64,000 bases of DNA from Xanthomonas hortorum pv. pelargonii (GTDB lineage: Bacteria; Pseudomonadota; Gammaproteobacteria; Xanthomonadales; Xanthomonadaceae), in contig NZ_CP098604.1 of NCBI RefSeq assembly GCF_024499015.1, forward strand, positions 3,162,001 through 3,226,000. The letters are read 5' to 3'. The notes below the pieces were generated by a model, which searched no databases, was not told the origin of the DNA, and was given only the letters and a program-made list of their open reading frames with translations. A program made the position numbers and the translations under genes. Shown piece by piece: positions 27,264 to 36,563 of this stretch. Each line of letters starts with the position of its first letter. The stretch's first letter is position 1.

Positions 27264-27806
27264 AGTGTGGAGGTGGGTGCGATACATGCAGACATGCTTG
27301 CTGAAACGATATATGAAACGATTTTTTGCCCAGGAATGATTCCCATGTGGCTGATTTATATGAAATTTAAGCGATTTTTAGGGCGCCTGAGCGCTGAGTC
27401 ATGAAACGATACTCGCAGGGTGCACGGCATAGAGAGCGCTTGCGGAAATACAAGGGCCGGGCTGGTTTAAACGTCTCTGTCCGCAGTGATGCTTCGACAT
27501 CAGATTGGCCCGGTCGAGATCGAAGTCGAGGCTTGCGAAAAGCTTGTCCAGCTGCATCGAGCGCAACCGAATCAGCCGCTTGTTCGGCATGCTGAGCGTT
27601 CGAGTCGAACCCGATCGCATGCATCTTAGGACTATGCAAATCGCGGCAATGTCATCAGGTCCATGAAGCCTTTTGGGGGGCGATACATTTGCGCGGAAAC
27701 GGTCAGCGCGGGTCTAACAGCAGCCGGCATGCACCTGCCCGATGACATCGCTGCAACGTTCCGTTGCCGATGAAACAGTGGCAACGGCGAAATGTGCGTG
27801 GTATCA
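27264..27806. other. Long intergenic stretch, AT-richer than its surroundings
   Basis: It includes three copies of TGAAACGAT (at about 27302, 27313 and 27402). A short minus-strand open frame around 27399-27620 reads like a decayed fragment (MPNKRLIRLRSMQLDKLFA) but I cannot name it. The aroG promoter should lie in the last 100-150 bases. No intact gene is visible. Confidence 0.4.
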
Positions 27807-27815
27807 ATGCACCCA

Positions 27816-27899
27816 ATGAACGCACCCCGCAGCCAGTTTTATTTTTGGTACTACGGTTTTCCGATGCCGCTGGCGGAGGACGGATTGCGCTCACCCTGA
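27816..27899 (+). CDS. aroG attenuator leader peptide (27 aa)
   Basis: A short frame of 27 codons starts at ATG 27816, or at the in-frame ATG 27807 three codons earlier. At residues 8-15 it carries Phe-Tyr-Phe-Trp-Tyr-Tyr-Gly-Phe, seven aromatic codons in eight, then stops at TGA 27897-27899. It lies just upstream of an intrinsic terminator and the DAHP synthase gene. The peptide itself should have no function beyond sensing charged tRNAs for Phe, Tyr and Trp: a ribosome stalling there would favour an antiterminator. The ribosome binding site is weak, which is the main reservation. Confidence 0.82.
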   Translation: MNAPRSQFYFWYYGFPMPLAEDGLRSP

Positions 27900-27954
27900 A
27901 GAAATCTTCAGCAGCATTCCCGAAAAGCCGCCAGCGCACACTGGCGGCTTTTTT
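27868..27954 (+). promoter_or_regulatory. Transcription attenuator of aroG
   Basis: Terminator: AAAAGCCGCCAG (27923-27934), loop CGCACA, CTGGCGGCTTTT (27941-27952) and T-tract to 27954. Antiterminator: CGCTGGCGG at 27868-27876, inside the leader frame, is complementary over nine bases to CCGCCAGCG at 27928-27936, which includes most of the terminator's 5' arm. A ribosome reaching the stop codon covers 27868-27876 and lets the terminator form; one stalled on the aromatic codons leaves it free to pair. A small hairpin (CTGAAG/CTTCAG, 27896-27911) lies between them and may be a pause site. Confidence 0.8.
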
Positions 27955-28006
27955 GTTGCCGCCTCGCCTGGCATCCCTGATGCAACACGCCCACCGAGAC
28001 ACTGTT

Positions 28007-29080
28007 ATGCCGCCTGTGACCGATGACCTGCGTATCCGCAAGATCGAAGCCCTCGCCCCGCCTTCGCAGCTGCTGTCGCTGCTGCCTTGCGACGACCGCG
28101 CCTCCGAGACCGTGACCAACTCGCGCGCTGCCCTGCACGAGATCCTGCATGGCCGCGACGACCGCCTGGCAGTGGTGATCGGGCCCTGCTCGATTCATGA
28201 CCCGGTTGCGGCGATGGACTACGCGCACCGCCTGCGCCCGCTGCGCGAGCAGTTTGGCGACGCGCTGGAGATCGTGATGCGGGTGTACTTCGAAAAGCCG
28301 CGCACCACCATCGGCTGGAAGGGCCTGATCAACGATCCGGACCTGGATGGCAGCTTCCAGATCAACAAGGGTCTGCGCGTTGCGCGCGGTCTGCTGCGCG
28401 ACATCAACAACCCTGGCCTGCCGGCCGGCGTGGAATTTCTCGACATCATCTCGCCGCAGTACATCGCCGACCTGGTGGCCTGGGGCGCGATCGGCGCGCG
28501 CACCACCGAAAGCCAGGTGCATCGCGAAATGGCCTCGGGCCTGTCGTGCCCGGTGGGCTTCAAGAACGGCACCGGCGGCGACGTCAAGATTGCGGTGGAT
28601 GCAGTGGGTGCGGCCTCGCACCCGCATCATTTCCTGGCCGTGACCAAGGATGGCCACACTGCGGTGGCGGCGACGGCCGGCAATCCGGATTGCCACGTGA
28701 TCCTGCGCGGCGGCAAGCAGCCCAACTTCGACGCGGCCAATGTGGAAGCGGCAAGCCAGGTGCTCACTAAATCCGGTTTGCCGGCGCGTCTGATGATCGA
28801 TGCCAGCCACGCCAACAGCGGCAAGAATCCCGAGAACCAGCCCAAGGTCATCGACGATATTGCCCATCAACTGGAAGCTGGCGAGACGCGCATCGTCGGC
28901 GTCATGGTGGAGAGTCATCTGGTTGGTGGACGTCAGGAATTGGTGCCGGGCTGCGCACTCACCTACGGCCAGAGCATCACCGACGGTTGCCTGGATTGGG
29001 ACGCCTCGGTACAGGTGCTGGAGCGCTTGGCGACGGCGGTGCGTGCACGTCGTGCGAGGCGGGTTGCCGAAGCTGCGTGA
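28007..29080 (+). CDS. aroG: 3-deoxy-D-arabino-heptulosonate 7-phosphate (DAHP) synthase, class I
   Basis: The protein has about 357 residues from the ATG giving MPPVTDDLRIRKIEALAPPS; an ATG nine codons upstream (27980) is also possible. It closely follows the AroG/F/H pattern: VVIGPCSIHDPVAAMDYA, MRVYFEKPRTTIGWKGLIND, GARTTESQVHREMASGLSCP, VGFKNGTGGD, MIDASHANSGKNP and ESHLVGGRQE. It condenses phosphoenolpyruvate with erythrose 4-phosphate, the entry step to aromatic amino acids. The upstream leader peptide and attenuator imply control by aromatic aminoacyl-tRNA levels, and allosteric feedback is likely. A longer frame begins at 27764 but would read through the terminator hairpin and is rejected. 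Confidence 0.95.
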   Translation: MPPVTDDLRIRKIEALAPPSQLLSLLPCDDRASETVTNSRAALHEILHGRDDRLAVVIGPCSIHDPVAAMDYAHRLRPLREQFGDALEIVMRVYFEKPRTTIGWKGLINDPDLDGSFQINKGLRVARGLLRDINNPGLPAGVEFLDIISPQYIADLVAWGAIGARTTESQVHREMASGLSCPVGFKNGTGGDVKIAVDAVGAASHPHHFLAVTKDGHTAVAATAGNPDCHVILRGGKQPNFDAANVEAASQVLTKSGLPARLMIDASHANSGKNPENQPKVIDDIAHQLEAGETRIVGVMVESHLVGGRQELVPGCALTYGQSITDGCLDWDASVQVLERLATAVRARRARRVAEAA

Positions 29081-29082
29081 TT

Positions 29083-29133
29083 GAGCCCCTCTCCCCTCGG
29101 GAGAGGGGTTGGGGTGAGGGTACGGCGGAAGAC
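29083..29133. repeat. REP-like CCCTCTCCC / GGGAGAGGGGTTGGGGTGAGGG element
   Basis: The perfect 10-bp stem CCCCTCTCCC-CTC-GGGAGAGGGG at 29086-29108 starts just after the aroG stop, followed by TTGGGGTGAGGGTACGG. The same sequence forms one end of the element at 54781-54910. It may act as the aroG 3' end. Confidence 0.75.
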
Positions 29134-29658
29134 AGCCATCTAAGATTGCATGCTCACAAACGACGCGGCGCACTCGCAAGGGCAACAGACCAGTGATGAC
29201 CCGTCGCGCCCAGCGGCAGGAGGGGAGAGAGCCGTCCTGCCGCCGAATGCGAGCGGGCAGGAACGTTATCCGCTATGTCCGTGACGATGCGATGTCGCCG
29301 CATGTCGGCGGCAGCAATGAAGTTCGAGTTGCGTTAACGGCGACCATTTCGCATGACGCGAGGCACTGAGCGTTCGAGCGCGCATTACGTGCGAGGAAAC
29401 ACTTGGCACGCTCGTCATTGCATAAGCGCATAGCGGCCGGTGCACGTGTGCAGTCGCGCGATAAGGCGCTGCCATCGGACGTGTTGAGCATGGCGCTATC
29501 GCTAAACCGCTATTCCGCCCGAACACGCGTGCCTGCGGGCGGCGCGATCGGTGTCCCGCTGCGACCCGATGCGCATCCGCCCGATGCTGTGCACTCTGCC
29601 CGGCACGACGATCAGGTGCACAGAGCGCGGCATGATCGGGCAGCTGCAATGCGCGTGA
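29134..29658. other. Intergenic region between convergent aroG and CoA-transferase genes
   Basis: About 525 bases hold no frame with recognisable protein character, no clear T-tracted terminator and no repeat beyond the REP-like element at its left edge. Confidence 0.4.
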
Positions 29659-31173
29659 TCACCCCAGCATGTCGCCTGTCTCCAACCAGCGTTGATGCCA
29701 CGACAGCGCTTCGGTCAACAGATGCGGAGTGTGCTTGCCGTAGCTGTCGCGATTGGCGCGCGCTACATAATCTTCCAGTGCATCGCGATAACGCGGGTGC
29801 ACACAGTGATCGAGCAACTGGCGCGCGCGTTGTTTGGGCGTGAGCCCGCGCAGATCGGCCAGGCCTTGTTCGGTGACGATCACCGAGACGTCGTGTTCGG
29901 TGTGATCGACATGACTGACCATCGGTACGATCGAGGAAATGCTCCCGGCCTTGGCGATGCTGGGGCTCAAAAAGATCGAGAGAAATCCATTGCGCGCAAA
30001 ATCGCCGGAGCCACCGATGCCGTTCATGATGCGGCTGCCCATCACATGGGTGGAATTGACGTTGCCATACAGGTCGGCCTCGATCATGCCGTTCATGCCG
30101 ATGCAGCCAAGCCGGCGCACCAGTTCCGGATGGTTGGAGATCTCCTGCGTGCGCATGACGATGCGTTGCCGATAGAAATCGATATTGCGCTTGAACTCCT
30201 CGTTGCCTTCCGGGCTGAGCGCAAAGCCGGTGCACGAGGCATAGCGCAGCACGCCATCGCGTAGCAGCGCGAGCATGCCGTCCTGGATCACTTCGGTGAA
30301 CGCCTCCAACTCGCGGAAGCCGCTGCGTGCCAGCCCCGCCAGCACCGCATTGGGAATATTGCCCACGCCCGATTGCAGCGGCAGCAGATTGGCCGGCAGG
30401 CGGCCCTTGCTCACTTCGTGGCGCAGAAACTCGATCAGGTGTTCGGCGATGCGTTCGCTGCTTGCATCGGCAGCGGCAAACGGGCTGTTGCGGTCCGGGC
30501 CATGTGTGCGCACCACCGCCACGATCTTGTCCGGATCGCAGCGCAGGCTGGGCTCGCCGATGCGGTCGTCGCCATGCAGCAGCGGGATCGGTTTGCGATG
30601 CGGCGGCAGCGCGGTGCCGTAGTAGACGTCGTGCATGCCGTCCAGGCCGGCCGGCTGCCAATCGTTGACTTCGATGATCACTTTCTTGGCCAGGTCCAGC
30701 CAGGTCTTGTTGTTGCCGATCGAGGTCGACGGCACTAGGCTGCCATCGGCGCGGATCGCCGAGACTTCCACCACCGCGGTATCGATCTGCCCGTAGAAAC
30801 CGAACCACACGTGCTGGGCGACGTGGCTGAGATGGATGTCGATGTAGTCCAGGGTGCCGGCGTTGATGCGTTGGCGCGCATCCGGGTCGGACTGGAACGG
30901 CATGCGCATGGCGATGCCCTCGGCCTTGGCCAGCGCGCCATCGAGTTCCGGTGCGGTGGAGGCACCGGTCATCAACTTGATCTGGAAGGGCTGGCCCTGC
31001 AGATGCGCCGCTTCGATGCGCTGCGCCAGCGCCATTGGCACCGCCTTGGGGTAGCCGGAGCCGGTGAAGCCGCTCATCGCCACGGTCTCGCCGGGCTGGA
31101 TCAAGGCGGCAGCGGCCTCGGCAGAAACCAGGCGTTCGCGCAGCGGCGCGTGCAGGATGCGTTCGTCGGACAT
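29659..31173 (-). CDS. Acetyl-CoA hydrolase / succinate CoA-transferase family protein
   Basis: The 504-residue protein starts MSDERILHAPLRERLVSAEA. It shows the class I CoA-transferase pattern: TVAMSGFTGSGYPKAVPMAL, QIKLMTGASTAPELDGALA, HLSHVAQHVWFGFYG, and the region with the likely catalytic Glu, FRELEAFTEVIQDGMLALL. Near the end are FARNGFLSIFLSPS and HDVSVIVTEQGLADLRGL. Family members move CoA between acetate and succinyl-CoA, or propionyl-CoA and succinate; hydrolase activity is usually minor. It is cytoplasmic, stands alone, and is divergent from the AsmA-like genes. An upstream extension to 31584 lacks homology. Confidence 0.92.
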   Translation of the reverse strand: MSDERILHAPLRERLVSAEAAAALIQPGETVAMSGFTGSGYPKAVPMALAQRIEAAHLQGQPFQIKLMTGASTAPELDGALAKAEGIAMRMPFQSDPDARQRINAGTLDYIDIHLSHVAQHVWFGFYGQIDTAVVEVSAIRADGSLVPSTSIGNNKTWLDLAKKVIIEVNDWQPAGLDGMHDVYYGTALPPHRKPIPLLHGDDRIGEPSLRCDPDKIVAVVRTHGPDRNSPFAAADASSERIAEHLIEFLRHEVSKGRLPANLLPLQSGVGNIPNAVLAGLARSGFRELEAFTEVIQDGMLALLRDGVLRYASCTGFALSPEGNEEFKRNIDFYRQRIVMRTQEISNHPELVRRLGCIGMNGMIEADLYGNVNSTHVMGSRIMNGIGGSGDFARNGFLSIFLSPSIAKAGSISSIVPMVSHVDHTEHDVSVIVTEQGLADLRGLTPKQRARQLLDHCVHPRYRDALEDYVARANRDSYGKHTPHLLTEALSWHQRWLETGDMLG

Positions 31174-31339
31174 GGGCAGCACAGCGGAAACGGGAGAAGC
31201 GCAATTATCGCCGCTGTACACCTCGATCGGGGCGCGACCTTGGTGGAATGAGCGAGCGCGACACCGGCCGCGTGCATGTTCACGCCTCGCCGCCAGCGCA
31301 ACCGCGATAGTGACGGCAGACTCATCACTGCCTGCGCCC

Positions 31340-33517
31340 ATGCCCACACTTCGCGATCGCTTCCAGCGCTGGCCCCGGCCGTGGCGCATTGCAGTGGTCG
31401 TGCTGGTGGCGCTGTATGCGCTGTATCTGCTGGCCGGCAACCTGTTTCTCAACACGCCGCTGTTCGACGCCGCCACCAACCGGCAGCCGCATAAATTCAC
31501 CATGCAGACCGGCCCGGCACTCACCGTGTTCCCGGGGCAGGTGATGGCCTGGAACGTGCGCATGCGCGGGCAGGCCAACCGCACCGTTTACGTGTTGCAT
31601 GCCGATCGCGCCAACGCGCGCGTTGCCTTGCTGCCGCTGTTCCGGCGCGAGGTGCGCTTGCCGTGGCTGCATGCCACCGGCCTGAGTGCGGAAGTCGAAA
31701 CCTCCGACACACCCATTCCGCCACCGCCGCGCGGCGATCAGGGTTGGACGCTGCGCTTCGATGCGATCACCAGCAACAGCATCCGCAGTGCGCGTCTGGG
31801 CAAGTTGCTGATTGCCGGGCAAGGCCACGCCACTGTCGGCTTTCTCAAGCAGCTCAAAGGCGGGCCGTCGGAGCTGTTAGCTTCCGAGGCAAGTTTTACC
31901 GATGCGGTGGTCAGCTATGACGGGGTGCAGGTGTTCAATGGCGCGCAGCTGGACACGCAATTCCAGTTTCCACGCCATTACCGCGATGAGGCATCGGGCC
32001 TGCGCAAGCTCGCCATCACCCACGCGCGCCTGCAGTTGAAGGCCAGCACGGTGGCGTTGAAGATCGACACCGGCGCGCCGCACGTGGACATCCGCAGCGG
32101 GCCCTCGGCGGCGCGGGTGGAGGCAGACATCACGCTGGATCGCGGCGCCCTGCAGCCGGGCAGCCATGCGGTCTGGCGCCTGCCGTTGATGGCGGGCGTT
32201 GGCGCGACCGACCGCGGCATGCTGGCGTTGCAACTGGATGTGGCGCGCGATATCCGCGTGCAGGCGCGGCTGCCGCGCGATGAAAAGACCGGCAGCGAGC
32301 TGCATGCCGACCTGCGCCTCGCCAGCCGCAGCATTCCTTTCCAGGATCCGGCGCAGATGTTGCCGCGATTGTCCGGTCAGGTACGTGGGCGTTGGAAGTT
32401 CGAATCCCTGAACTGGATTGCCGAGTTGTTCGTGCGCAAGCCGTGGTTTCAGCTCGAAGGCGGTGGCCTGGTCGAGGCCGATCTGCGGCTGGCGCAAGGC
32501 CGGCTCGCCAGTGGCAGCAGCCTGGAGATTCCGCGGGTGGAAGCCGTGGCGCAGGTGTTCGATACACGCCTGGCCGGTGTCGCCACCGCACACGGACGCA
32601 TCGATGATGCCGCCACGCCGCAGGCGCATCTGGAGGTAAGCATTCCCACGTTCAAGGCCGCGCCGCGCGATGCGCCCAAACAGATCCTGCTGGACGGCCG
32701 CGATCTGCAGCTGGCCATGCATGGCGACGCCGAACTGGCGCGCCTGCGCGACACGCTCAAGGCGCAGCTGCGTTTCAGCGATGCGCGCGTGCCCGATCTC
32801 ACCGTCTATAACCGCTATCTGCCGGGCAACAACGTGCGCCTGCTCGGCGGCAGCGGCAGCCTGACCGGCGATGTGGCGCTCAACGCCTCCGGCGAGGTCG
32901 GCAGCGGTCACGCGAATCTGCGCGGACAGGGCGCACACCTTGCACTGGCCGGCGTGCAGATGCGCGGCGATGCCGAGTTGCAGGCGCAGCTGCAGCGCGC
33001 CGATTTCAAAAACAAGTTCTTCGACCTCAGCGGCACGCGCGTGCGCTTGCGCAATATGCGCGTAGGCGACGACAGCACGGATGCCAACTGGTGGGGGGAA
33101 ATGCAGGTCGGCGCCGGCACCATCCAGGCCAGTGCGCCGTTCCAGGTGGATGCCGATGCGGCGATTCGCATGCGCGATGTTGCGCCGCTGCTGTCGGTAT
33201 TTGCGCAACGTGCCGATTACCCGCGTTGGGTCTTGGGCTTGCTGGACTCGGGCGAGCTCGATGCCACCGGCCGGGTACGTTGGCGCAAGCAGCAGGTGCT
33301 GATCGACGACCTGCATGCGGAGAACGCGCGCCTGTCGCTGCGTGCGCGCTTGGCCTTGAACGAGGAGCAGCGGCGCGGCGATCTGTATCTGCGCTGGGGC
33401 GTGCTGGGCGCCGGGATCGAACTCGATGGCAAGCAACGCCAGTGGCATCTGGCTGGCGCGCGCGAGTGGTACGACGCGCAGCCGGGGCTGTTGCCGGCGG
33501 TGTCGAAGGCGAAGTAA
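31340..33517 (+). CDS. AsmA-like inner-membrane-anchored periplasmic protein, copy 1
   Basis: The 725-residue protein starts MPTLRDRFQRWPRPWRI. One N-terminal transmembrane helix (about 17-36, IAVVVLVALYALYLLAGNL) precedes a long beta-rich periplasmic region. Recurrent features are FLNTPLFDAATNRQPHKFTM, VYNRYLPGNNVRLLGGSGSL and WWGEMQVGAGTIQASAPFQV. AsmA/TamB/YhdP-type proteins are proposed bridges for phospholipid transfer to the outer membrane; that role is inferred here from architecture only. The next gene is a clear paralogue, 205 bp downstream. The start was chosen at the Met directly before the membrane helix. Confidence 0.75.
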   Translation: MPTLRDRFQRWPRPWRIAVVVLVALYALYLLAGNLFLNTPLFDAATNRQPHKFTMQTGPALTVFPGQVMAWNVRMRGQANRTVYVLHADRANARVALLPLFRREVRLPWLHATGLSAEVETSDTPIPPPPRGDQGWTLRFDAITSNSIRSARLGKLLIAGQGHATVGFLKQLKGGPSELLASEASFTDAVVSYDGVQVFNGAQLDTQFQFPRHYRDEASGLRKLAITHARLQLKASTVALKIDTGAPHVDIRSGPSAARVEADITLDRGALQPGSHAVWRLPLMAGVGATDRGMLALQLDVARDIRVQARLPRDEKTGSELHADLRLASRSIPFQDPAQMLPRLSGQVRGRWKFESLNWIAELFVRKPWFQLEGGGLVEADLRLAQGRLASGSSLEIPRVEAVAQVFDTRLAGVATAHGRIDDAATPQAHLEVSIPTFKAAPRDAPKQILLDGRDLQLAMHGDAELARLRDTLKAQLRFSDARVPDLTVYNRYLPGNNVRLLGGSGSLTGDVALNASGEVGSGHANLRGQGAHLALAGVQMRGDAELQAQLQRADFKNKFFDLSGTRVRLRNMRVGDDSTDANWWGEMQVGAGTIQASAPFQVDADAAIRMRDVAPLLSVFAQRADYPRWVLGLLDSGELDATGRVRWRKQQVLIDDLHAENARLSLRARLALNEEQRRGDLYLRWGVLGAGIELDGKQRQWHLAGAREWYDAQPGLLPAVSKAK

Positions 33518-33722
33518 GCGGTACGTTGTTTCAGGTCTCGCGTCATGCGGCCAGCTTCGCCGTCGTCGCAGAAGCAGTGCGCGCACTGCCGCGCGTGTAG
33601 CACATCGAATGCGCACGGGCAGCCTGATGGTGCCCAGCCGCAATGGCCGCTGCGCGCTGCACTCACGGCCTGCTTGGCACACTGCGCCACGCCGCGTGCG
33701 CGGTCTTCAGGAGCCTGCCGTC

Positions 33723-36143
33723 ATGACGATGCCTGTTCGCGCCCGCTGGCGTGGTTTGCCCCGTGTGGTGCGTTGGCCTGTGCTGGCGCTGGTTGCGCTG
33801 TATGCAAGCTATTTGCTGTTGGGCAATCTGTTGCTCAACACACCGCTCGGGCCGGCAGCGCTCAACCGCAAGCCGGACAAATTCAGCATGCACTGGGGCC
33901 CTGCAGTGACCTGGTGGCCGGGGCGTCTGGTGCTGTGGAATGTGGACCTGCAAGGTCACTCCACGCGTAACAGCTGGAACGTCAGCGCGCAGCGCATGAG
34001 CGGGCAGGTGCGGCTGTTGCCGTTGTTGCATCGGCAGCTGCTGGTGCCGGAGTTGCATGCGCACGATGTGCGTGGCGGGATGCAGGCGGCTGTGCCGACG
34101 CCCGGTGCTGCAGCGACGCAAGCGCCGGCGACAGCGCCGAGCACGCAGGTTGCCGCTGCTCCGGTGACAGGCGCAGTCGGCACGACTACGCCAACGCCAA
34201 CGCAAGACAAGACATCTGCATCAACGACCAACGCAAAGGCCTCAGCCAGCAAGCAGCCGCCCATGCAGATGACTGGCGCGCCCACCAGCACGCCGCAATC
34301 CGCCCAGGTCGCCCAGGTCGCTGAACCCCCGGCCAGCACCCTGCCGACCGCTCCGGCCTGGACCCTGCAATTCGACCGCATCGTCGCCGATCAAGTGCAG
34401 GCCTTGACGCTGCGCCAGCTGCACATCGAAGGCGATGGCCAACTGCAGCTAGGCGTGTTCAAACAATTGCGCGGTGGTCCGATGGAACTGTTTCCCTCGC
34501 GTGCAACCTTCGACAATGCGCGGATGCGCTGGGATAACAGCGAAGTGCTGCGCAACGGCCAGCTGCGCATCGAAACCAGCATCGCGCGCCATGCGCCGGA
34601 CCAGGCGCGCGGGTTGGCACTGCTGCAGCTCACCAACGCGCTGGTGGCGGTGCATGGCGACACTGCGGCGTTGGATGTGACACGCAATGCGCAGGGCCGC
34701 CACACGGTCGCTACGCGCGCCGGCAAAGGCCGCGCAGATGGTGAGTTGCGCTGGACGCGTGGCGCGCTGCAGCCCGGCAGCCAGCTGCAATGGCGCGCGC
34801 CGTTGCACGACAGCACGCGTACGCCCGCTGCTCTGCTGGGCGAACTCACGGCGCAACTGCAAGTCGATCAGGATATGCGCTTGCAGGTCAGCATGCCCGA
34901 GCCGGCCGATGCCGGGCTGACGCTGGATGCGGATCTGCGCGTGCAAGGCCGGCAATTGCCGCTGCAATCCATGCGCAGCCTGTTGCCGCGTACCTCCGGG
35001 CATGCGCGGGTGCACTGGCAACTGGCATCGCTGAGCTGGATTCCGGCGCTGTTTCCGGATGTGGACTGGCTGACGCTGGAGGGCGACGGCCTGGTGGATG
35101 CAGATCTTCAGATCGAGCGCGGCCAACTCGGCGCCGGCAGTCGTCTGCAGGTGCCGCATGTGCGTGCGCATGTCGGCGTGATGGGGCATGCGATCGATGG
35201 GCAAGCCAGTGCCGATCTGCGTGTGGACGCCGATGCCAACGGACACTTGCTGCCTGCCCTTGTATTGCAGATGCAGCAGTTTTCGATTGCGCACAGCGAT
35301 GCGCCCACGCGCCCGTTCGTGCAGGGCCGCGATCTGCGTCTGGATCTGCAGACGCGTGCCGATGCACGCAATCTGGCGACCTTGCGCGATGCCACGCGCG
35401 CACATCTTGTGTTCGCCAATGCGCGCGTGCCGGATCTGCGTGCCTACAACCGCTATCTGCCGCAGCAACAACTGCGTTTCGATGGCGGCAACGGTGTGCT
35501 CAGTGGCGATCTGCAGATCGAACCCGGTGGGCGTATCGGCAAGGGCGGGCTGCGCATCGGTGCGCGTGCGGCGCGGCTGCAGTTTGCCGGCCTCGCACTG
35601 CGTGGCGATGTAGATGCGGATCTACGTCTGCAGCGCGGCGATTTGCGTGCAGAAAATTTCCGCCTCGATGCCAGCACCATCCAGTTGCGCAATATCGGAT
35701 TCACCGGCCCGGATGGACAACGTCGCGATGGGTGGTGGGCCCGCATCGTGCTTGAAGATACGCACATGCAATGGCGCAAGCCGATCGGTGTGGATGGGCG
35801 CGTGCGCATCCAGGTGCGCGATCTGGCATTCCTGATGTCGCTGTACGCGCGCGATCGCTCGATTCCGAACTGGATGCTGCGGCTGGTGGATGCGGGGCAG
35901 GCGCAAGTGACCGGTCGCGTGCATTGGCAGGACGAGACCGTCATCGTCGATCGGTTGCAGGCACGCAACGAACGCTTTCAGGTGGATGCACGGCTGCGTT
36001 TGCAGGGCACCCAACGTAGCGGCAGCCTGCTTGCACGCTGGGGGATGTTGAGCGCGGCGGTTGGCCTGCGCGGCGACACGCCGGAATGGCATCTGCTGCG
36101 CGCGCCCCAGTGGTATCAGGCCCAGCCCGATCTGCTGCGCTGA
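33723..36143 (+). CDS. AsmA-like inner-membrane-anchored periplasmic protein, copy 2
   Basis: This 806-residue paralogue of the preceding gene starts MTMPVRARWRGLPRVVR (MPVRARW two codons later is equally good), with GGAG upstream. The membrane helix VLALVALYASYLLLGNL is followed by LLNTPLGPAALNRKPDKFSM, parallel to copy 1. Conserved blocks recur: QLQLGVFKQLRGGPMELFPS, AYNRYLPQQQLRFDGGNGVL and RWGMLSAAVGLRGDTPEWHL. An Ala/Thr/Pro/Gln-rich insert at about 118-215 is absent from copy 1 and is probably a flexible periplasmic linker. An intrinsic terminator follows, so the pair likely forms one unit. Function is unproven. Confidence 0.75.
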   Translation: MTMPVRARWRGLPRVVRWPVLALVALYASYLLLGNLLLNTPLGPAALNRKPDKFSMHWGPAVTWWPGRLVLWNVDLQGHSTRNSWNVSAQRMSGQVRLLPLLHRQLLVPELHAHDVRGGMQAAVPTPGAAATQAPATAPSTQVAAAPVTGAVGTTTPTPTQDKTSASTTNAKASASKQPPMQMTGAPTSTPQSAQVAQVAEPPASTLPTAPAWTLQFDRIVADQVQALTLRQLHIEGDGQLQLGVFKQLRGGPMELFPSRATFDNARMRWDNSEVLRNGQLRIETSIARHAPDQARGLALLQLTNALVAVHGDTAALDVTRNAQGRHTVATRAGKGRADGELRWTRGALQPGSQLQWRAPLHDSTRTPAALLGELTAQLQVDQDMRLQVSMPEPADAGLTLDADLRVQGRQLPLQSMRSLLPRTSGHARVHWQLASLSWIPALFPDVDWLTLEGDGLVDADLQIERGQLGAGSRLQVPHVRAHVGVMGHAIDGQASADLRVDADANGHLLPALVLQMQQFSIAHSDAPTRPFVQGRDLRLDLQTRADARNLATLRDATRAHLVFANARVPDLRAYNRYLPQQQLRFDGGNGVLSGDLQIEPGGRIGKGGLRIGARAARLQFAGLALRGDVDADLRLQRGDLRAENFRLDASTIQLRNIGFTGPDGQRRDGWWARIVLEDTHMQWRKPIGVDGRVRIQVRDLAFLMSLYARDRSIPNWMLRLVDAGQAQVTGRVHWQDETVIVDRLQARNERFQVDARLRLQGTQRSGSLLARWGMLSAAVGLRGDTPEWHLLRAPQWYQAQPDLLR

Positions 36144-36275
36144 GGGCGCTGCGCGGCAAGACGGTGTGAAGGAAAAGCGCCAGTTCTGTACTGCCAAGTA
36201 TTGTTTTGCAGTGCAGCGTGCAAGTGGCGTTCGGGGCGCGCACTATGATCCTGCATCCCGACGTGGGGGAGGAGC

Positions 36276-36312
36276 AAAGCCCGCTGGCAGTTCGCTGCAA
36301 GCGGGCTTTTTT
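36276..36312 (+). terminator. Intrinsic terminator after the AsmA-like pair
   Basis: AAAGCCCGCT and AGCGGGCTTT flank a 14-base loop and run into six T residues. Confidence 0.88.
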
Positions 36313-36496
36313 ATTGCCTGAGGTTTGGCGAGTCAAGTCACCGCGATCTGCGCTCAGCGGGAAAAACGCCTGAAGTCAGCCGGCTGGCAGGCCAGCCAGC
36401 CGTGCCTCGCAATGGGCAGCATCGACCCGCAACCGGAAGCCAGTGAGATAGGCCGGCCCGGAGCGCGCGCCTGCACGCGCCGCTGGCATCCGATAG

Positions 36497-36515
36497 AATG
36501 AGATCAATTCTCATT
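36497..36515 (+). promoter_or_regulatory. Fur box of the fec-like operon
   Basis: AATGAGATCAATTCTCATT is a near-perfect 19-bp Fur palindrome (AATGAGAATNATTCTCATT), 49 bp before the sigma-factor start. It implies repression of the whole iron operon when iron is sufficient. Confidence 0.88.
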
Positions 36516-36563
36516 TATCGCCGGACGCCTCGCGGTCCGGGCTCAGCCGTTCAGGAGGTCATC

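Noticed and set aside
27399..27620. Minus-strand frame of 73 codons with MPNKRLIRLRSMQLDKLFA.
   Set aside because: No recognisable domain, poor start context and overlap with other open frames. Possibly a decayed fragment, not a supported gene.
27764..28006. Upstream extension of the aroG frame.
   Set aside because: It would be translated through the attenuator hairpin and T-tract and shows no similarity to DAHP synthase N-termini.
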